Of a stretch of DNA of 42,917 bases, positions 36,401-42,917 are shown in pieces. The notes below the pieces were generated by a model. The model had not been told where the DNA came from, did no database searches, and saw only the letters and a program-made list of their open reading frames with translations. The translations under genes and the position numbers were made by a program. The stretch lies in assembly GCA_013202295.1 (NCBI GenBank), contig JABMRT010000036.1, forward strand, positions 1 through 42,917, written 5' to 3'. How positions within the stretch are numbered: position 1 is the stretch's first letter; every line of letters begins with the position of its first letter. Source of the stretch: Candidatus Zhuqueibacterota bacterium. Lineage in GTDB: Bacteria > Zhuqueibacterota > QNDG01 > JABMRT01.

Positions 36401-36414
36401 AGCCGTTTCCTCAT
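33409..36414 (-). CDS. TonB-dependent receptor with carboxypeptidase-regulatory-like N-terminal domain
   Basis: The 1001-residue protein has a signal peptide (LVILIMIGLLSGLVFAG). About 24-110: a beta-sandwich (GKISGDVIDQDTKLTLAGTNI, GYYNILNIPPGIYSIRATMMGYK) of the CarboxypepD_reg-like type. About 115-235: plug domain (IRGGRGGEVAFWVDGV, NAEYGKAMSGIVNIITKEG). The rest is a 22-strand barrel ending in the aromatic IRLGLSIGF. It imports an energised substrate or exports nothing by itself; the ligand cannot be read. No SusD partner follows, so it is not a standard SusCD pair. It starts the three-gene operon with the secreted protein and PorV-like gene. Confidence 0.95.
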   Translation of the reverse strand: MRKRLTLVILIMIGLLSGLVFAGTTGKISGDVIDQDTKLTLAGTNIIIEGTMMGAASSLDGYYNILNIPPGIYSIRATMMGYKPMIVGNVRVSIDQTTTINFSLSPTVIGTDETVTVIAERPLVNPGMTSSHSTVSAEDIAALPVTNMQDILMLQAGVVSSGGDIHIRGGRGGEVAFWVDGVATTDVFSNSMGVTVENSAIQELQVVSGTFNAEYGKAMSGIVNIITKEGSQDYAGEFTAYVGDYVSNDDHFNILNDVNVVEDPETGERKAVGVEENPLKKFNAAYNTEFNLSGPVPFLNEKVTFFANGRYQSSEGHLYGREWFTPQSNPGNMSLVPLNPYWKYSGQTKLTWRLNSNFKVSYNLFYNKWRNERSENVGDGTTFQAYKYTPGGLPKQGGEGMTHILAWNHLLSPSTFYEARITRFYTEYEQYVYENPLSNCDYLIRVTGDTTQGVYEFDPNTPEGQVLLYQLRKDRISYVYVVDPNGSQGYVHPDSTAIPTTYSYNSSGMSMSHLKRSSAYWIGKLDFTSQVHKDHLIKTGFEARIHELKLNQFTLQTALLNGEEPIVPFEPMVPESGTIFHHEYTRDPHEFSAYLQDLIELNEINVNVGVRFDYFNANTNVPVDPHDPSIYFPFSNANKYVGWVEPPEGLSQSERDAYIAQFTEYTPEQRRAFMQKSATSNYAVSPRLGIAYPITDRGVIHFSYGHFFQIPEFQYLYANPDFKLSESGGYVIFGNPDLKPERTVQYEIGIQQQITEEIGVDVTLFYKDIRDWVGTSPLISTPIPSVKYSQYENKEYANVRGITVKLEKRYSHNFSGGIDYLYQVVEGTYSHPNDAFNSITNQEEPRKNIIPLGWDQRHTLNGRVIYRLGTWTASLIARYQTGLPYTPSWSVGEIIGGSALIGLKENSARLPDQKSVDLNINKRIPIKGTYMDVFLNIYNLFDNRDATSVYTDTGTAEYTTEISPDQITYNSRRIGTVESYINRAEWYTFPRQIRLGLSIGF

Positions 36415-36964
36415 TTTCCTTCTCCACTTTTTTATGATTCACGGTTTGAAAAACAGTTATAGGTGATTTGAAAAAACCTCCATTTATGGAAAACTATTAA
36501 TATTGGTCACGCATAATTAATAAATGATGGAGAATTGCCTCCCTCGCTCATATCAAATCTAATTTATTCTGATTCTCGATTGCAATGAATTATGACATAT
36601 GTTTGAAGTATCTTTCCATACACCGATATAAATATTTATTAGATGCGTTATCGGCCACGCATACCCTTAAAAAAATATTTTTAGCTTTTCTTCTAACTCA
36701 TGTATGAATTGAGTATACACATTGTACAACAAAATTGCAATTGAATTTTTTAAATTTTACTCGATAGGATTGAAGGCAAAAATCATGGTGGTGTGACTGT
36801 TTCAGGTGAAGTAATTGAGTCGAACATTACTTCCGTGCTCAAACCTGAGGATTTTATGTCGGCTTTAGAAAATACCGCAACCAAACTATTTGGGGTCAAT
36901 AACACATTTTGAAAAACGTGGTATTTCACCATCTTCTGTCAATTTTCTTATACCCTAATATCTC
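36415..36964. other. intergenic region upstream of the receptor operon
   Basis: On the minus strand, TTG (36583-36585), 21 bases and TAGATTTG (36554-36561) form a Bacteroidota-type promoter candidate for the receptor operon. The region 36600-36750 is AT-rich with no visible gene. A gene remnant lies at 36754-36912. Confidence 0.5.
36754..36912 (+). pseudogene. possible 3' remnant of a lost gene
   Basis: An open stretch of 52 codons without ATG at its beginning runs from a TAA at 36751 to a TGA at 36910. It reads like a protein C-terminus (DRIEGKNHGGVTVSGEVIES, then KPEDFMSALENTATKLFGV), with natural amino-acid composition in an otherwise AT-rich non-coding zone. There is no ribosome site. 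I do not recognise the family. Confidence 0.35.
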
Positions 36965-39900
36965 CTACTTTAGCAGCATCATCTTTCTTACGCTTTTAAA
37001 ATCACCTGCCTCCATTCGAATAAAGTAAATTCCTGTGGACATTTGCTGACCACGATCATTTTTTCCGGACCATGAGGCCTGATAATGCCCGGTAGGTTGA
37101 TTCAGATTCACAAGTTCACACACTTTCTGACCCTTGATATTAAATACATAAATCTGAACTTCGCTATCAACAGGCAAATCATATTCAATGGTAGTCGTGG
37201 GATTAAATGGATTGGGATAATTATTATACAGCGCAAATATCGCGGGTTGAAGCGAAAACTGCGATTCATCAATACCTGATATGATGGTATTCACGCCCAT
37301 TCCCCAGGTAGTATTGGACAAAACACCCGTATTATTATTTCCAGTATGGTCCATTATGAAATCTCCACAACCTTCATCCATAGGCCAATAAGCTGCCAAT
37401 CCTTCTTCCAGGCCGTTCAAACGAATATTGAAATCCCTTTCTATTTCTTCCTGGGTGCGAGTGATACCCCAAATCCTAAGTTCATCAATCAACCCAATAA
37501 ATTCTTTCCCTATTTTTAAATCCAGATTTCCAACATTCCACTCATAGGTCAGGCCTAGGAAGGGTTCTCTGTTCTGGCGAACTAGCACCAGATCTCCATT
37601 ACGATAGATATGAACTCTGGCGTCCTCTCCGTCAAAGGTAATGGATATATGTTGCCATTGATTATATTCCAGCACGTTTTCGTCTGTATAGATATAAAGA
37701 GAATTATCATCTTCCAACTCAAGATCAAGTTCCAGACTGAGATCGGTATATAAAAAGAGCATAAACGCCATTTGTTTTTCCATAATTTGAGCACTGTAAT
37801 ATTCATTCAGAAGTGCACTATCCGGTTTGATCCAGAATTCGACGGTAAGATTATAGGTGAGATCGAGACTTGAATCGAGCGGAACATAAGCGGCATTATC
37901 CGTTGAAGTGAAACGAAGCGCACTGCCGTTCTCATAAGCATGGATATGATTAGCCTTCAACCGCTCACTTGATATCGTTCCATCAGATACAGATAATTCA
38001 ACATCAAATCCCCCTTCCTCAGCATAGGTCCATTGCGGATTCTGTTCGTATGAGTCTATACTGCCGTCACCATTAAAATCCCATGCCCATGATTGAATCG
38101 AACTGGATGAATCAGGATATGACAGATCGTAGAATTGAACCTGAAACTCAGTTGTATTGGTGATTGCCTCAACATTGAAATTAGCATACATCGGCACATC
38201 AATGTCGAAGAAATCAAGAATTCTCGTGAGCAATTGGAACCGTGATGAAGGAGCTTGACTATCAATCAATTGTGCAAGTGCATGAGACATACAGAAGGTT
38301 TTTTGACCATATGCCCCTATTCCTTCTACAGCAACAACCATTGTATCTTTGACTTGCAAGGTGGCCATTCCGTTTGTATTTGGAATAAATAAATCTGCAG
38401 AGCCATATTCTTTATATTCTGAAGAACCGGAGAAGATCATGTCTTGAGCCAGGCTTCCTTCATTTCCCTGCAAGTAGGTCGTAAAATATCCCTCCTCGGT
38501 TTGATGAATCTCTTCGACTCCAAAGAGTGCACAGAAATTTGTATCTTCATTCATGGCCTGCATAATCGGTCTGCCTTCCATATACACATTACCGCCTTTT
38601 TTCAGATAATCGATTAGGATATCACGTTTGTTTTCCAGGGAAAAAACAGACATGTCTGATCCTATGGTCCACGATTCCGCGCCCCAGGATAATAATACCG
38701 ATTGAAATCCCACCAAAGATTGCGGGAAAGCATTCGTGTATACCACATTCATCCCTCGTTCCTGAAGGAAATCTCGAATAAATGTGCCACTAAAATGTTC
38801 CAAACCAGGTTCGGCTTCCCACACAAGTATACCGGAAGCCCCAACCATAACCTGAAAAGTCATTTCACCCCCATAAGGCACCGAAACCGAGGGATCGACA
38901 GTGACCGTAAATGATGCCTGATGCGGCAAGGCATCCTCTTTAATCTTTATTAAGAATGCATCTGAAATTTCAGTGTTTGAATTGGGTTGAATAAAGACCG
39001 AATGCTCATACTCAAGGATTTCAATAGACGGATCATCCGTTGTTAATATTAATGTCACTGCTTCATCACGTCCAAAATAAGTATGATTCTGCACACTAAA
39101 AGAAAAACGACCTGTCTGTCCCGGACTCAATCCGGATGTGCTATCTGTGCCCGAAGTGCGGACCAATTCATCCCATACCAGTTTAAATTGCCGGGGCAAT
39201 GTCACATCTGTATCAGCAAGTGCATGATATGCATTGATCACACCATACCCCAGTTTATTTTCATACCCGGGATTGAAGGAATCGATGTTGATTGCTGTAC
39301 CAAACAATTGAGTCAGGAGTTGATCATTGGTCCAATCCGGATGGTATGATTTTATAAGACCCAGGAGCCCTACTACCAGCGGACTCGCCATTGAAGTCCC
39401 TGATCCATAAGCATAATTCCCGTTTTTATACGTACTTAGAATATTTGTACCCGGTGCACAGATGTCCACATTCATCCCATAAGTGGAAAAGTATGCTATT
39501 GATTGATCATCATTTGTAGCGCCTACAGAGACAACCTTGGGATAGGCCGCAGGATATTCGAGTTGTTCCGAACCTGAGTTTCCGGCTGCTGCAACCACAA
39601 TACTGCCGAGGGCTGTCGCATAATCGACCGCCTCTTCTTTGACTTGACTGCCGGAGTAACTGCCATAGCTGCAATTGATGATATCCGCGCCATTTTCGGC
39701 TAAATAAATCATTCCCTGATAGGCATTCAGAATATAGTAATCACCGTAGACATATATTGAATGCGCTGAAGGTAAGAATTTCACATTCCAACTGATACTT
39801 GAAATCCCGAGATTATTATTAGTCACTCCCGCAGCAATGCCTGCCACATGGCTTCCATGACCATCAACATCCATGGGATTGTTGCTCTGATTGCCGCTCC

Positions 39901-40624
39901 AATCATGATCAGAACAAAAATTCCAACCAATGAAATCATCTACATAACCATTTTGATCATCATCAATCCCGTTCTCGTCACCCGGATCAAAAACCCATGT
40001 GCTGTCAATCCATTCAAGTGTATGTCCGTCCCCGTCCGCATCTTCTCCCGGATTCTGCCAGACATTGTCCTGCAAATCAGGATGACTCCAATCGGCACCA
40101 CCATCAATAATGCCAACAATAACTGTGCTGTCACCCAGTTCACCTTTGTGAATATCCCAGGCTTCCTCTGCTTGTATATATGCAAGATGGTCGAGATCCT
40201 GATATGATGAATCATTAGGGATATCATTATAATAATCGACTGTAACCGGTTCTACATATTCCACATTCGGATCTTCCGAAAATTTGTCAACCATTTCTTG
40301 CACATCCACATCTTCCGGAAAATAAATTGTATAAATCCGTGACAAATCAGGCAGATCAGATCCTTGAGGTATTGGGCGATGTTTAAAGGTCTTTTTATAC
40401 CGTGTGACATTCGTTTCCCTGAATCGCTGATCCAGGGACATGATCCCCAGCCTTGTCCCTGCTTTTTGCAATCCCAGTGAAACATCTCCTTGTTTGAGTT
40501 TGATGTAAATCATACCCTTATGAAAGAGAGGTGGATCTTCAGCAACAGCATTTTTCACTTGCAGCAAAATGAACAATATAATAATGCACTGAATCATTCT
40601 ACTTACGCTGTAATTCCTTTTCAT
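36965..40624 (-). CDS. secreted subtilisin-like serine protease (S8) with PKD, LamG and type IX sorting domains
   Basis: From the ATG at 40624 (GGAG 7 bases upstream; an in-frame TTG at 40636 is less likely) the product has 1219 residues. Order: signal peptide (CIIILFILLQVKNAVA); propeptide about 35-130; peptidase S8 with D174 (GIIDGGAD), H256 (DGHGSHVAG) and S411 (GTSMASP); an Asp-rich calcium-type loop (ENGIDDDQNGYVDD) inserted between D and H; beta-sandwiches; PKD (about 850-910, WDFNGDGSIDSYEQNPQWTY); LamG/concanavalin-like (about 925-1110, LTVEFWIKPD, GLIDELRIWGITRTQEEI); and the sorting domain NNYPNPFNPTTTIEY...RKMMLLK. It is probably exported through a type IX-like route and attached or released. 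It is a single-gene unit. Confidence 0.95.
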   Translation of the reverse strand: MKRNYSVSRMIQCIIILFILLQVKNAVAEDPPLFHKGMIYIKLKQGDVSLGLQKAGTRLGIMSLDQRFRETNVTRYKKTFKHRPIPQGSDLPDLSRIYTIYFPEDVDVQEMVDKFSEDPNVEYVEPVTVDYYNDIPNDSSYQDLDHLAYIQAEEAWDIHKGELGDSTVIVGIIDGGADWSHPDLQDNVWQNPGEDADGDGHTLEWIDSTWVFDPGDENGIDDDQNGYVDDFIGWNFCSDHDWSGNQSNNPMDVDGHGSHVAGIAAGVTNNNLGISSISWNVKFLPSAHSIYVYGDYYILNAYQGMIYLAENGADIINCSYGSYSGSQVKEEAVDYATALGSIVVAAAGNSGSEQLEYPAAYPKVVSVGATNDDQSIAYFSTYGMNVDICAPGTNILSTYKNGNYAYGSGTSMASPLVVGLLGLIKSYHPDWTNDQLLTQLFGTAINIDSFNPGYENKLGYGVINAYHALADTDVTLPRQFKLVWDELVRTSGTDSTSGLSPGQTGRFSFSVQNHTYFGRDEAVTLILTTDDPSIEILEYEHSVFIQPNSNTEISDAFLIKIKEDALPHQASFTVTVDPSVSVPYGGEMTFQVMVGASGILVWEAEPGLEHFSGTFIRDFLQERGMNVVYTNAFPQSLVGFQSVLLSWGAESWTIGSDMSVFSLENKRDILIDYLKKGGNVYMEGRPIMQAMNEDTNFCALFGVEEIHQTEEGYFTTYLQGNEGSLAQDMIFSGSSEYKEYGSADLFIPNTNGMATLQVKDTMVVAVEGIGAYGQKTFCMSHALAQLIDSQAPSSRFQLLTRILDFFDIDVPMYANFNVEAITNTTEFQVQFYDLSYPDSSSSIQSWAWDFNGDGSIDSYEQNPQWTYAEEGGFDVELSVSDGTISSERLKANHIHAYENGSALRFTSTDNAAYVPLDSSLDLTYNLTVEFWIKPDSALLNEYYSAQIMEKQMAFMLFLYTDLSLELDLELEDDNSLYIYTDENVLEYNQWQHISITFDGEDARVHIYRNGDLVLVRQNREPFLGLTYEWNVGNLDLKIGKEFIGLIDELRIWGITRTQEEIERDFNIRLNGLEEGLAAYWPMDEGCGDFIMDHTGNNNTGVLSNTTWGMGVNTIISGIDESQFSLQPAIFALYNNYPNPFNPTTTIEYDLPVDSEVQIYVFNIKGQKVCELVNLNQPTGHYQASWSGKNDRGQQMSTGIYFIRMEAGDFKSVRKMMLLK

Positions 40625-40934
40625 GACAGGCTCCAATTTGGTGTTGAATTATGAAAACGATTTAAAATGAAATGGTGGAATATCAAGTTGATTTCTCTAT
40701 GTCAAAAAATGGATTGGTTTGAGAGGAATTACACTCGTTTTTCTCTATTGGATTTCATATAGTATCATGTATTTATGGAAAGCAATGACTATGCCATTGA
40801 AAGCATTTGGATAGCTTTCACCCCATTGCACTTTTTTATTGATTTTACAATTCTTTTTTCGTATCCTGGAATCAATCTGTATCTATTGAGTAATCTTTCT
40901 CACATCATTTGCGCTACATCAGAATCCCTCATGG
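40625..40934. other. divergent intergenic region between protease and integrase genes
   Basis: About 310 bases without a convincing gene. The integrase may be driven by TTGATT (40839-40844), 17 bases, TATCCT (40862-40867), a weak match. No LexA box (CTGT-N8-ACAG) or integron attI core (GTTRRRY next to the start) could be found. Confidence 0.4.
40677..40705 (-). promoter_or_regulatory. promoter candidate for the S8 protease gene
   Basis: On the minus strand TTGACA (40700-40705), 17 bases, TATTCC (40677-40682), 53 bases before the start codon. Confidence 0.4.
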
Positions 40935-41930
40935 ATGGAGGCGTGTTTGGAATCTGCAGTAGCAACAGAGATCCAATTTCCCAAATTGCTGGATCAGGTG
41001 CGTCGTGCTTTGCGTGTACGACATTACAGCGCATCAACTGAGAAAACCTACATACAGTGGATTTACCGCTATATCTGTTTTCATAATAAAATACATCCCA
41101 GAGATTTAAATGAATCTGAAATCTCACAATTCCTTAGTTACCTTGCGACTATTCGAAAAGTATCCGCCAGCACTCTGAACCAGGCCCTTTGTGCCATTGT
41201 GTTTTTATATAAAGAAGTGCTTAAAATCGATTTGGGTACATTCAATCTGGTGTGGGCCAAAAAATCCAAAAGAATACCTGTAGTGTTCTCCAAAAAGGAA
41301 GTGGCTGAATTAATGAAACAACTGAAAGGGGTTCACTGGATTTTAGCGATGCTCATGTATGGCGCAGGTTTAAGGCGCATGGAATGTCTGCGGTTGCGTG
41401 TGAAAGACATTGATTTTGATTATAACCAAATTACCATAAAAAGCGGCAAAGGCGATAAGGATCGTGTTGTACCACTTCCAAATGGCATCATCCCGCAATT
41501 AAAGAAGCATTTAGAACAGGTCCACAAACAACACGCAAACGATCTTCAAAACGGATTTGGAAGTGTTGAACTCCCCTTTGCCCTTGCCAGAAAATATCCT
41601 CACGCAGAAAAAGAATGGAAATGGCAATACATATTTCCCGCACACAGAATTTCGGTTGATCCCAGATCAGGTATTCAAAGGAGACACCATTTGTATGATA
41701 CACTGATGCGAAAGGCAGTCAAAACGGCCCTTAAAAAGACCAATATCACCAAACACGTCTCCTGCCATACCTTCCGACATAGTTTCGCAACCCATCTTCT
41801 GGCGGATGGATATGATATCAGAACCGTACAAGAACTGCTCGGTCACAAGGATGTGAAAACAACTATGATCTATACCCATGTACTGAATAAAGGCGGACTG
41901 GCCGTAACCAGCCCCGCGGACAGGTTGTAA
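40935..41930 (+). CDS. intI: integron-type integrase (IntI, tyrosine recombinase)
   Basis: The 331-residue product has an N-terminal SAM-like domain ([28 protein letters not shown]) and a catalytic domain with R147 (GAGLRRME), H278 and R281 (HTFRHSF), H304 ([10 protein letters not shown]) and Y313 (MIYTHV). Residues about 214-236 ([12 protein letters not shown] and FPA) followed by [11 protein letters not shown] form the extra IntI-specific region that separates integron integrases from XerC/D. So this is an integron integrase rather than a phage or Xer enzyme. A TTG at 40947 behind GGAGG is an alternative start. It is followed 2 bases later by a small ORF on the same strand; the usual divergent attI/cassette array is not seen upstream. 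Confidence 0.92.
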   Translation: MEACLESAVATEIQFPKLLDQVRRALRVRHYSASTEKTYIQWIYRYICFHNKIHPRDLNESEISQFLSYLATIRKVSASTLNQALCAIVFLYKEVLKIDLGTFNLVWAKKSKRIPVVFSKKEVAELMKQLKGVHWILAMLMYGAGLRRMECLRLRVKDIDFDYNQITIKSGKGDKDRVVPLPNGIIPQLKKHLEQVHKQHANDLQNGFGSVELPFALARKYPHAEKEWKWQYIFPAHRISVDPRSGIQRRHHLYDTLMRKAVKTALKKTNITKHVSCHTFRHSFATHLLADGYDIRTVQELLGHKDVKTTMIYTHVLNKGGLAVTSPADRL

Positions 41931-41932
41931 TC

Positions 41933-42286
41933 ATGAAACGTGTGCGTACACTCACACCAGGAGAAAACGGAACAAAAAGTCTATTGAAAAAATATGGCGA
42001 TAAACTATTTTGCGTCAGATACCGATATGATTTGGAAAAGAGACAGTGCTTGAAGACAGTTGAACTTGTCGTTGAACGCAGGCCCTGGATAAATAGTCAT
42101 AAATATATACCACCCAATAAAATGATGTTGATAAAAATTAAATATGGTGAACCCGATCTTGGCAGACTTGTTCGGGCAGCCGGAGGAAAATGGAACCGTG
42201 TAATAAAATTATGGGAATTACCTTACCATCAGGTACAAGCTCTTGATTTGGAAAACAGAATTGTGAATTTAAGTGAAAATGTATGA
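41933..42286 (+). CDS. small conserved-looking companion of the integrase
   Basis: The 117-residue basic protein starts 2 bases after the integrase stop codon. Its beginning, MKRVRTLTPGENGTKSLLKKYGDKLFCVRYRYD, with KTVELVVERRPW after it, recalls a small protein of unknown function that I associate with integrase and transposase genes in environmental bacteria. The second half (KIKYGEPDLGRLVRAAGGKWNRVIKLWELP) has a DNA-binding-like basic/aromatic pattern (substrate-side reading only). It is likely co-transcribed and may assist recombination. No motif gives a reaction. Confidence 0.75.
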   Translation: MKRVRTLTPGENGTKSLLKKYGDKLFCVRYRYDLEKRQCLKTVELVVERRPWINSHKYIPPNKMMLIKIKYGEPDLGRLVRAAGGKWNRVIKLWELPYHQVQALDLENRIVNLSENV

Positions 42287-42413
42287 TATAACACATTTCT
42301 AGTATTTATGATATAATACATTTATGAAATATATTGTTGTATAAAACCATTTAGTTGCTTATATACCAACATAAGGAATTCCCCAATTAGGTCGTTAATA
42401 CTATGTTATATGT
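42282..42413. repeat. AT-rich repeat zone, possible attC-like or recombination site
   Basis: TATGATATAAYACATTT occurs twice as a direct repeat (42282-42298 and 42307-42323, one mismatch). The end of the zone carries the inverted form TATGTTATAT (42402-42411) preceded by TTAATACTA, which mirrors TAGTATTTA at 42300-42308. The zone begins on the stop codon of the small ORF and ends before the reverse-transcriptase gene. The size of about 130 bases fits an attC, but the strict RYYYAAC/GTTRRRY cores are not met. Confidence 0.35.
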
Positions 42414-42437
42414 CTATTAAAATGAAGTTAAAATAAT

Positions 42438-42917
42438 ATGATAAGACTTCCAAAATCAACTTATAACTGGGCTTTAAAACACCTTTTAAAGGAAGGCGAT
42501 ACGGATTTATTTCCGATTCCATTTGAAATAAATGCTATAAAATATAACTGGGACACAATACTCCCACTACTTGCAAAGCTTGATTTGACAAACTATATAT
42601 GGGATGGAGGCAGAAGGTTTGTTGTTCCCAAAGAAAAAACAACTTTTCGAAGTGCAACACAGCTTCATCCTCTTGATAGTTTGATTTTAGCAGCACTTAT
42701 AAAACAGCATGGGAATAAGATAGAAAAAGCTAGAATCCCAAAAGAAGACAATTGTGTTTTTTCTTATCGGTTTGATCCTCAACCTGATGGTAGGTTTTAT
42801 GGACAGACAAGTAATTGGCATGAATTCTGGAAAACTTCTCTCGATAAAGCGAATAATAAAAATATATTTTGGGTTGTCATTGCTGATATTACTGATTACT
42901 ATAATCAAATCTACCAC
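42438..42917 (+). CDS. reverse transcriptase, N-terminal part, cut by the window edge
   Basis: The 160 codons from ATG 42438 run open to the right edge. The N-terminal region (STYNWALKHLLKEGDTDLFPIPFE) and TQLHPLDSLILAALIKQHGNKIEKARIP, VFSYRFDPQPDGRF, then WVVIADITDYYNQIYH are the pattern of bacterial group-II-like or defence-associated (DRT/Abi-type) reverse transcriptases. The last motif is RT motif A, with the first Asp (ADI) as catalytic metal ligand. The YxDD box and the C-terminal half lie outside. Next to an integron integrase, it could be an antiphage gene carried as a cassette or in a defence island. No good ribosome site is visible. Confidence 0.8.
   Translation, partial: MIRLPKSTYNWALKHLLKEGDTDLFPIPFEINAIKYNWDTILPLLAKLDLTNYIWDGGRRFVVPKEKTTFRSATQLHPLDSLILAALIKQHGNKIEKARIPKEDNCVFSYRFDPQPDGRFYGQTSNWHEFWKTSLDKANNKNIFWVVIADITDYYNQIYH

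Noticed and set aside
33409-36414. SusC-type receptor of the glucan locus
   Set aside because: No SusD follows and the gene is 17 kb from the glucan operon with its own promoter.
40775-41041. 88-codon frame upstream of the integrase
   Set aside because: It overlaps the integrase start in another frame and has no ribosome site; the hydrophobic look comes from AT-rich DNA.
40935-41930. XerC/XerD or phage integrase
   Set aside because: The extra [12 protein letters not shown] region is specific to integron integrases.
42687-42917. 76-codon frame on the minus strand at the right edge
   Set aside because: It is antisense to the reverse transcriptase, which has clear motifs.

Overview
The window looks like a chromosomal segment of a Gram-negative bacterium of the FCB (Bacteroidota-like) superphylum, probably outside the classical Bacteroidales/Flavobacteriales. 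Pointers: a TonB-dependent receptor with an N-terminal carboxypeptidase-regulatory-like domain, a PorV/PorQ-type outer-membrane protein, several secreted proteins ending in a type IX (Por) sorting or FlgD-like C-terminal domain, and two TTG-N20/21-TAnnTTTG promoter-like sites. The lineage is inference; there is no rRNA or other marker here.

Layout. 1-1545 (minus, cut by the edge): a secreted beta-helix protein with an internal duplication of about 327 residues. 2050-2786 (plus): a Cys-rich PAS protein overlapping a tiny protein that is little more than a signal peptide plus a sorting domain. 2842-4889 (minus): a MarR regulator and a DUF1846 protein. 5085-15927 (minus): a beta-glucan (laminarin-type) degradation operon, transcribed GH30 - GPH symporter - GH17 - GH3 - GH17 - very large phosphorylase (GH149-like), with a promoter and LacI-type operator at its head. 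16091-19881 (minus): an N-epsilon-acetyl-beta-lysine osmolyte operon (small Tudor-like protein, AblA, sodium:solute symporter, AblB). 20037-23035 (minus): an envelope-stress-type operon of ECF sigma, zinc anti-sigma, YbjQ, glycine-zipper peptide, NfeD and SPFH/stomatin protein.

23346-26234 (plus): a BlaI-type repressor with two clear operators, followed by an unusual fusion: a BlaR1-like M56 membrane metallopeptidase whose extracytoplasmic part is not a penicillin-binding domain but WG repeats plus a complete N-acetylmuramoyl-L-alanine amidase. I consider this the most novel system in the window. Its first transmembrane helix carries an apparent +1 frameshift. 26243-28823: a REP-associated tyrosine transposase (RAYT) surrounded by REP-like palindromes, one of them perfect and lying in frame inside the RAYT gene, then a thioredoxin-like lipoprotein.

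28859-36414 (minus): TonB-dependent receptor, large secreted protein and PorV-like protein, probably an outer-membrane/secretion module. 36965-40624 (minus): a secreted subtilisin with PKD, LamG and sorting domains. 40935-42917 (plus): an integron-type integrase, a small companion ORF, an AT-rich repeat zone and the start of a reverse transcriptase resembling antiphage RTs, cut by the right edge. No tRNA, rRNA or CRISPR array was seen.
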